The translations under genes were made by a program, and so were the position numbers. A DNA stretch of 14,759 bases from Thioalkalivibrio sp. GTDB taxonomy: Bacteria; Pseudomonadota; Gammaproteobacteria; Ectothiorhodospirales; Ectothiorhodospiraceae. The notes beneath the pieces were generated by a model, which saw only the letters and a list, made by a program, of their open reading frames with translations, was not told the DNA's origin and did not search any database. Below are positions 14,662 through 14,759 of the stretch, in pieces (within the stretch, counting starts at the first letter, position 1; each line of letters opens with the position of its first letter). The stretch lies in assembly GCA_007120575.1 (NCBI GenBank), contig SKNJ01000046.1, positions 1-14,759 on the forward strand, given 5' to 3'.

Positions 14662-14730
14662 GGGGCATCGCCCGAAGCGATACCAGGACACACCTTCAGC
14701 GGACGCAGAGCGGGACGAACGTCACAGAGT

Positions 14731-14759
14731 CTTCGGGGCCAGGCGTACGCCTCCCGAAG
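14731..14759. repeat. Imperfect palindrome at the right edge (possible hairpin or terminator stem)
   Basis: CTTCGGG (14731-14737) and CCCGAAG (14753-14759) flank the perfect palindrome AGGCGTACGCCT (14741-14752), with a 3-nt bulge GCC on one side. As RNA this gives a stem of about 11 pairs with a GUAC loop. On the minus strand no T-run follows, so it is not a terminator for a minus-strand gene; on the plus strand the sequence after it is outside the window. Confidence 0.5.

Larger units (their letters stand above)
14455..14759. other. Intergenic region upstream of fliL, no convincing gene
   Basis: No frame on either strand looks like a gene. Open stretches run to the right edge on both strands, but the third-position GC bias of the neighbouring genes is much weaker here. 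The base composition is also uneven, with an AT-rich block at about 14531-14563. The region holds the promoter and repeat elements listed separately. A fliK or fliJ tail, expected here in many relatives, is not seen. Confidence 0.7.

Noticed and set aside
14531..14759. Plus-strand open frame running off the right edge, including a WWSRDEILTAIGA stretch
   Set aside because: No convincing start or ribosome-binding site, and third-position GC is well below that of neighbouring genes. It could only be revived if the sequence beyond the edge shows a long conserved protein.
14611..14759. Minus-strand open stretch of about 49 codons entering from the right edge, possible fliK tail
   Set aside because: The translation has no FliK C-terminal features and a weak codon bias.
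1..14759. CRISPR arrays, insertion sequences, tRNA or rRNA genes, defence or toxin-antitoxin modules
   Set aside because: None seen on either strand; apart from the right-edge gap, the window is filled by flagellar and chemotaxis genes.

Overview
The window is one continuous flagellar and chemotaxis operon segment. Every recognisable gene lies on the minus strand, so transcription runs from the right edge to the left. In transcription order the genes are fliL, fliM, fliN, fliO, fliP, fliQ, fliR, flhB, flhA, flhF, flhG (fleN), fliA, cheY, cheZ, cheA and cheB, the last cut by the left edge. This order, with flhF, flhG and fliA between the export gate and cheYZAB, is typical of polarly flagellated Gammaproteobacteria such as Pseudomonas, Vibrio and the Chromatiales. 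High GC, strong G/C bias at third codon positions and acidic, alanine-rich linkers would fit a halophilic or haloalkaliphilic relative of Ectothiorhodospiraceae/Thioalkalivibrio, but the genus is inference.

Right edge (14455-14759): about 305 bases without a convincing gene. Next to fliL it holds a well-spaced sigma-54 (-24/-12) promoter candidate, an IHF-like site just upstream of it, and a perfect 9-bp inverted repeat spanning the predicted transcription start and the fliL leader. Further out are a direct repeat and three mutually complementary 7-mers that run to the edge. No fliK is seen next to fliL.

8903-14454: fliL, then the switch proteins FliM and FliN, then the export gate FliO/P/Q/R and FlhB. 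6798-8903: FlhA, the large export-gate subunit. 4702-6763: FlhF and FlhG, the SRP-type GTPase and MinD-type ATPase pair that set pole and number of flagella. 3947-4705: FliA (sigma-28). 1-3920: CheY, CheZ, CheA and CheB.

The genes are tightly packed, with 1-14 bp overlaps or gaps of 50 bp or less; the longest internal gap is 101 bp between cheY and cheZ. I saw no internal terminator and no convincing internal promoter, so one transcript from the fliL promoter could carry everything. The products form one pathway: gate assembly, polar placement, late-gene sigma factor, and the phosphorelay that controls the FliM/FliN switch.

This is core machinery, and I did not find a wholly new system. The points most worth a second look are the fliL promoter architecture, a duplicated acidic motif in the CheA linker, a long acidic N-terminal extension on FliN, and the repeats at the right edge.
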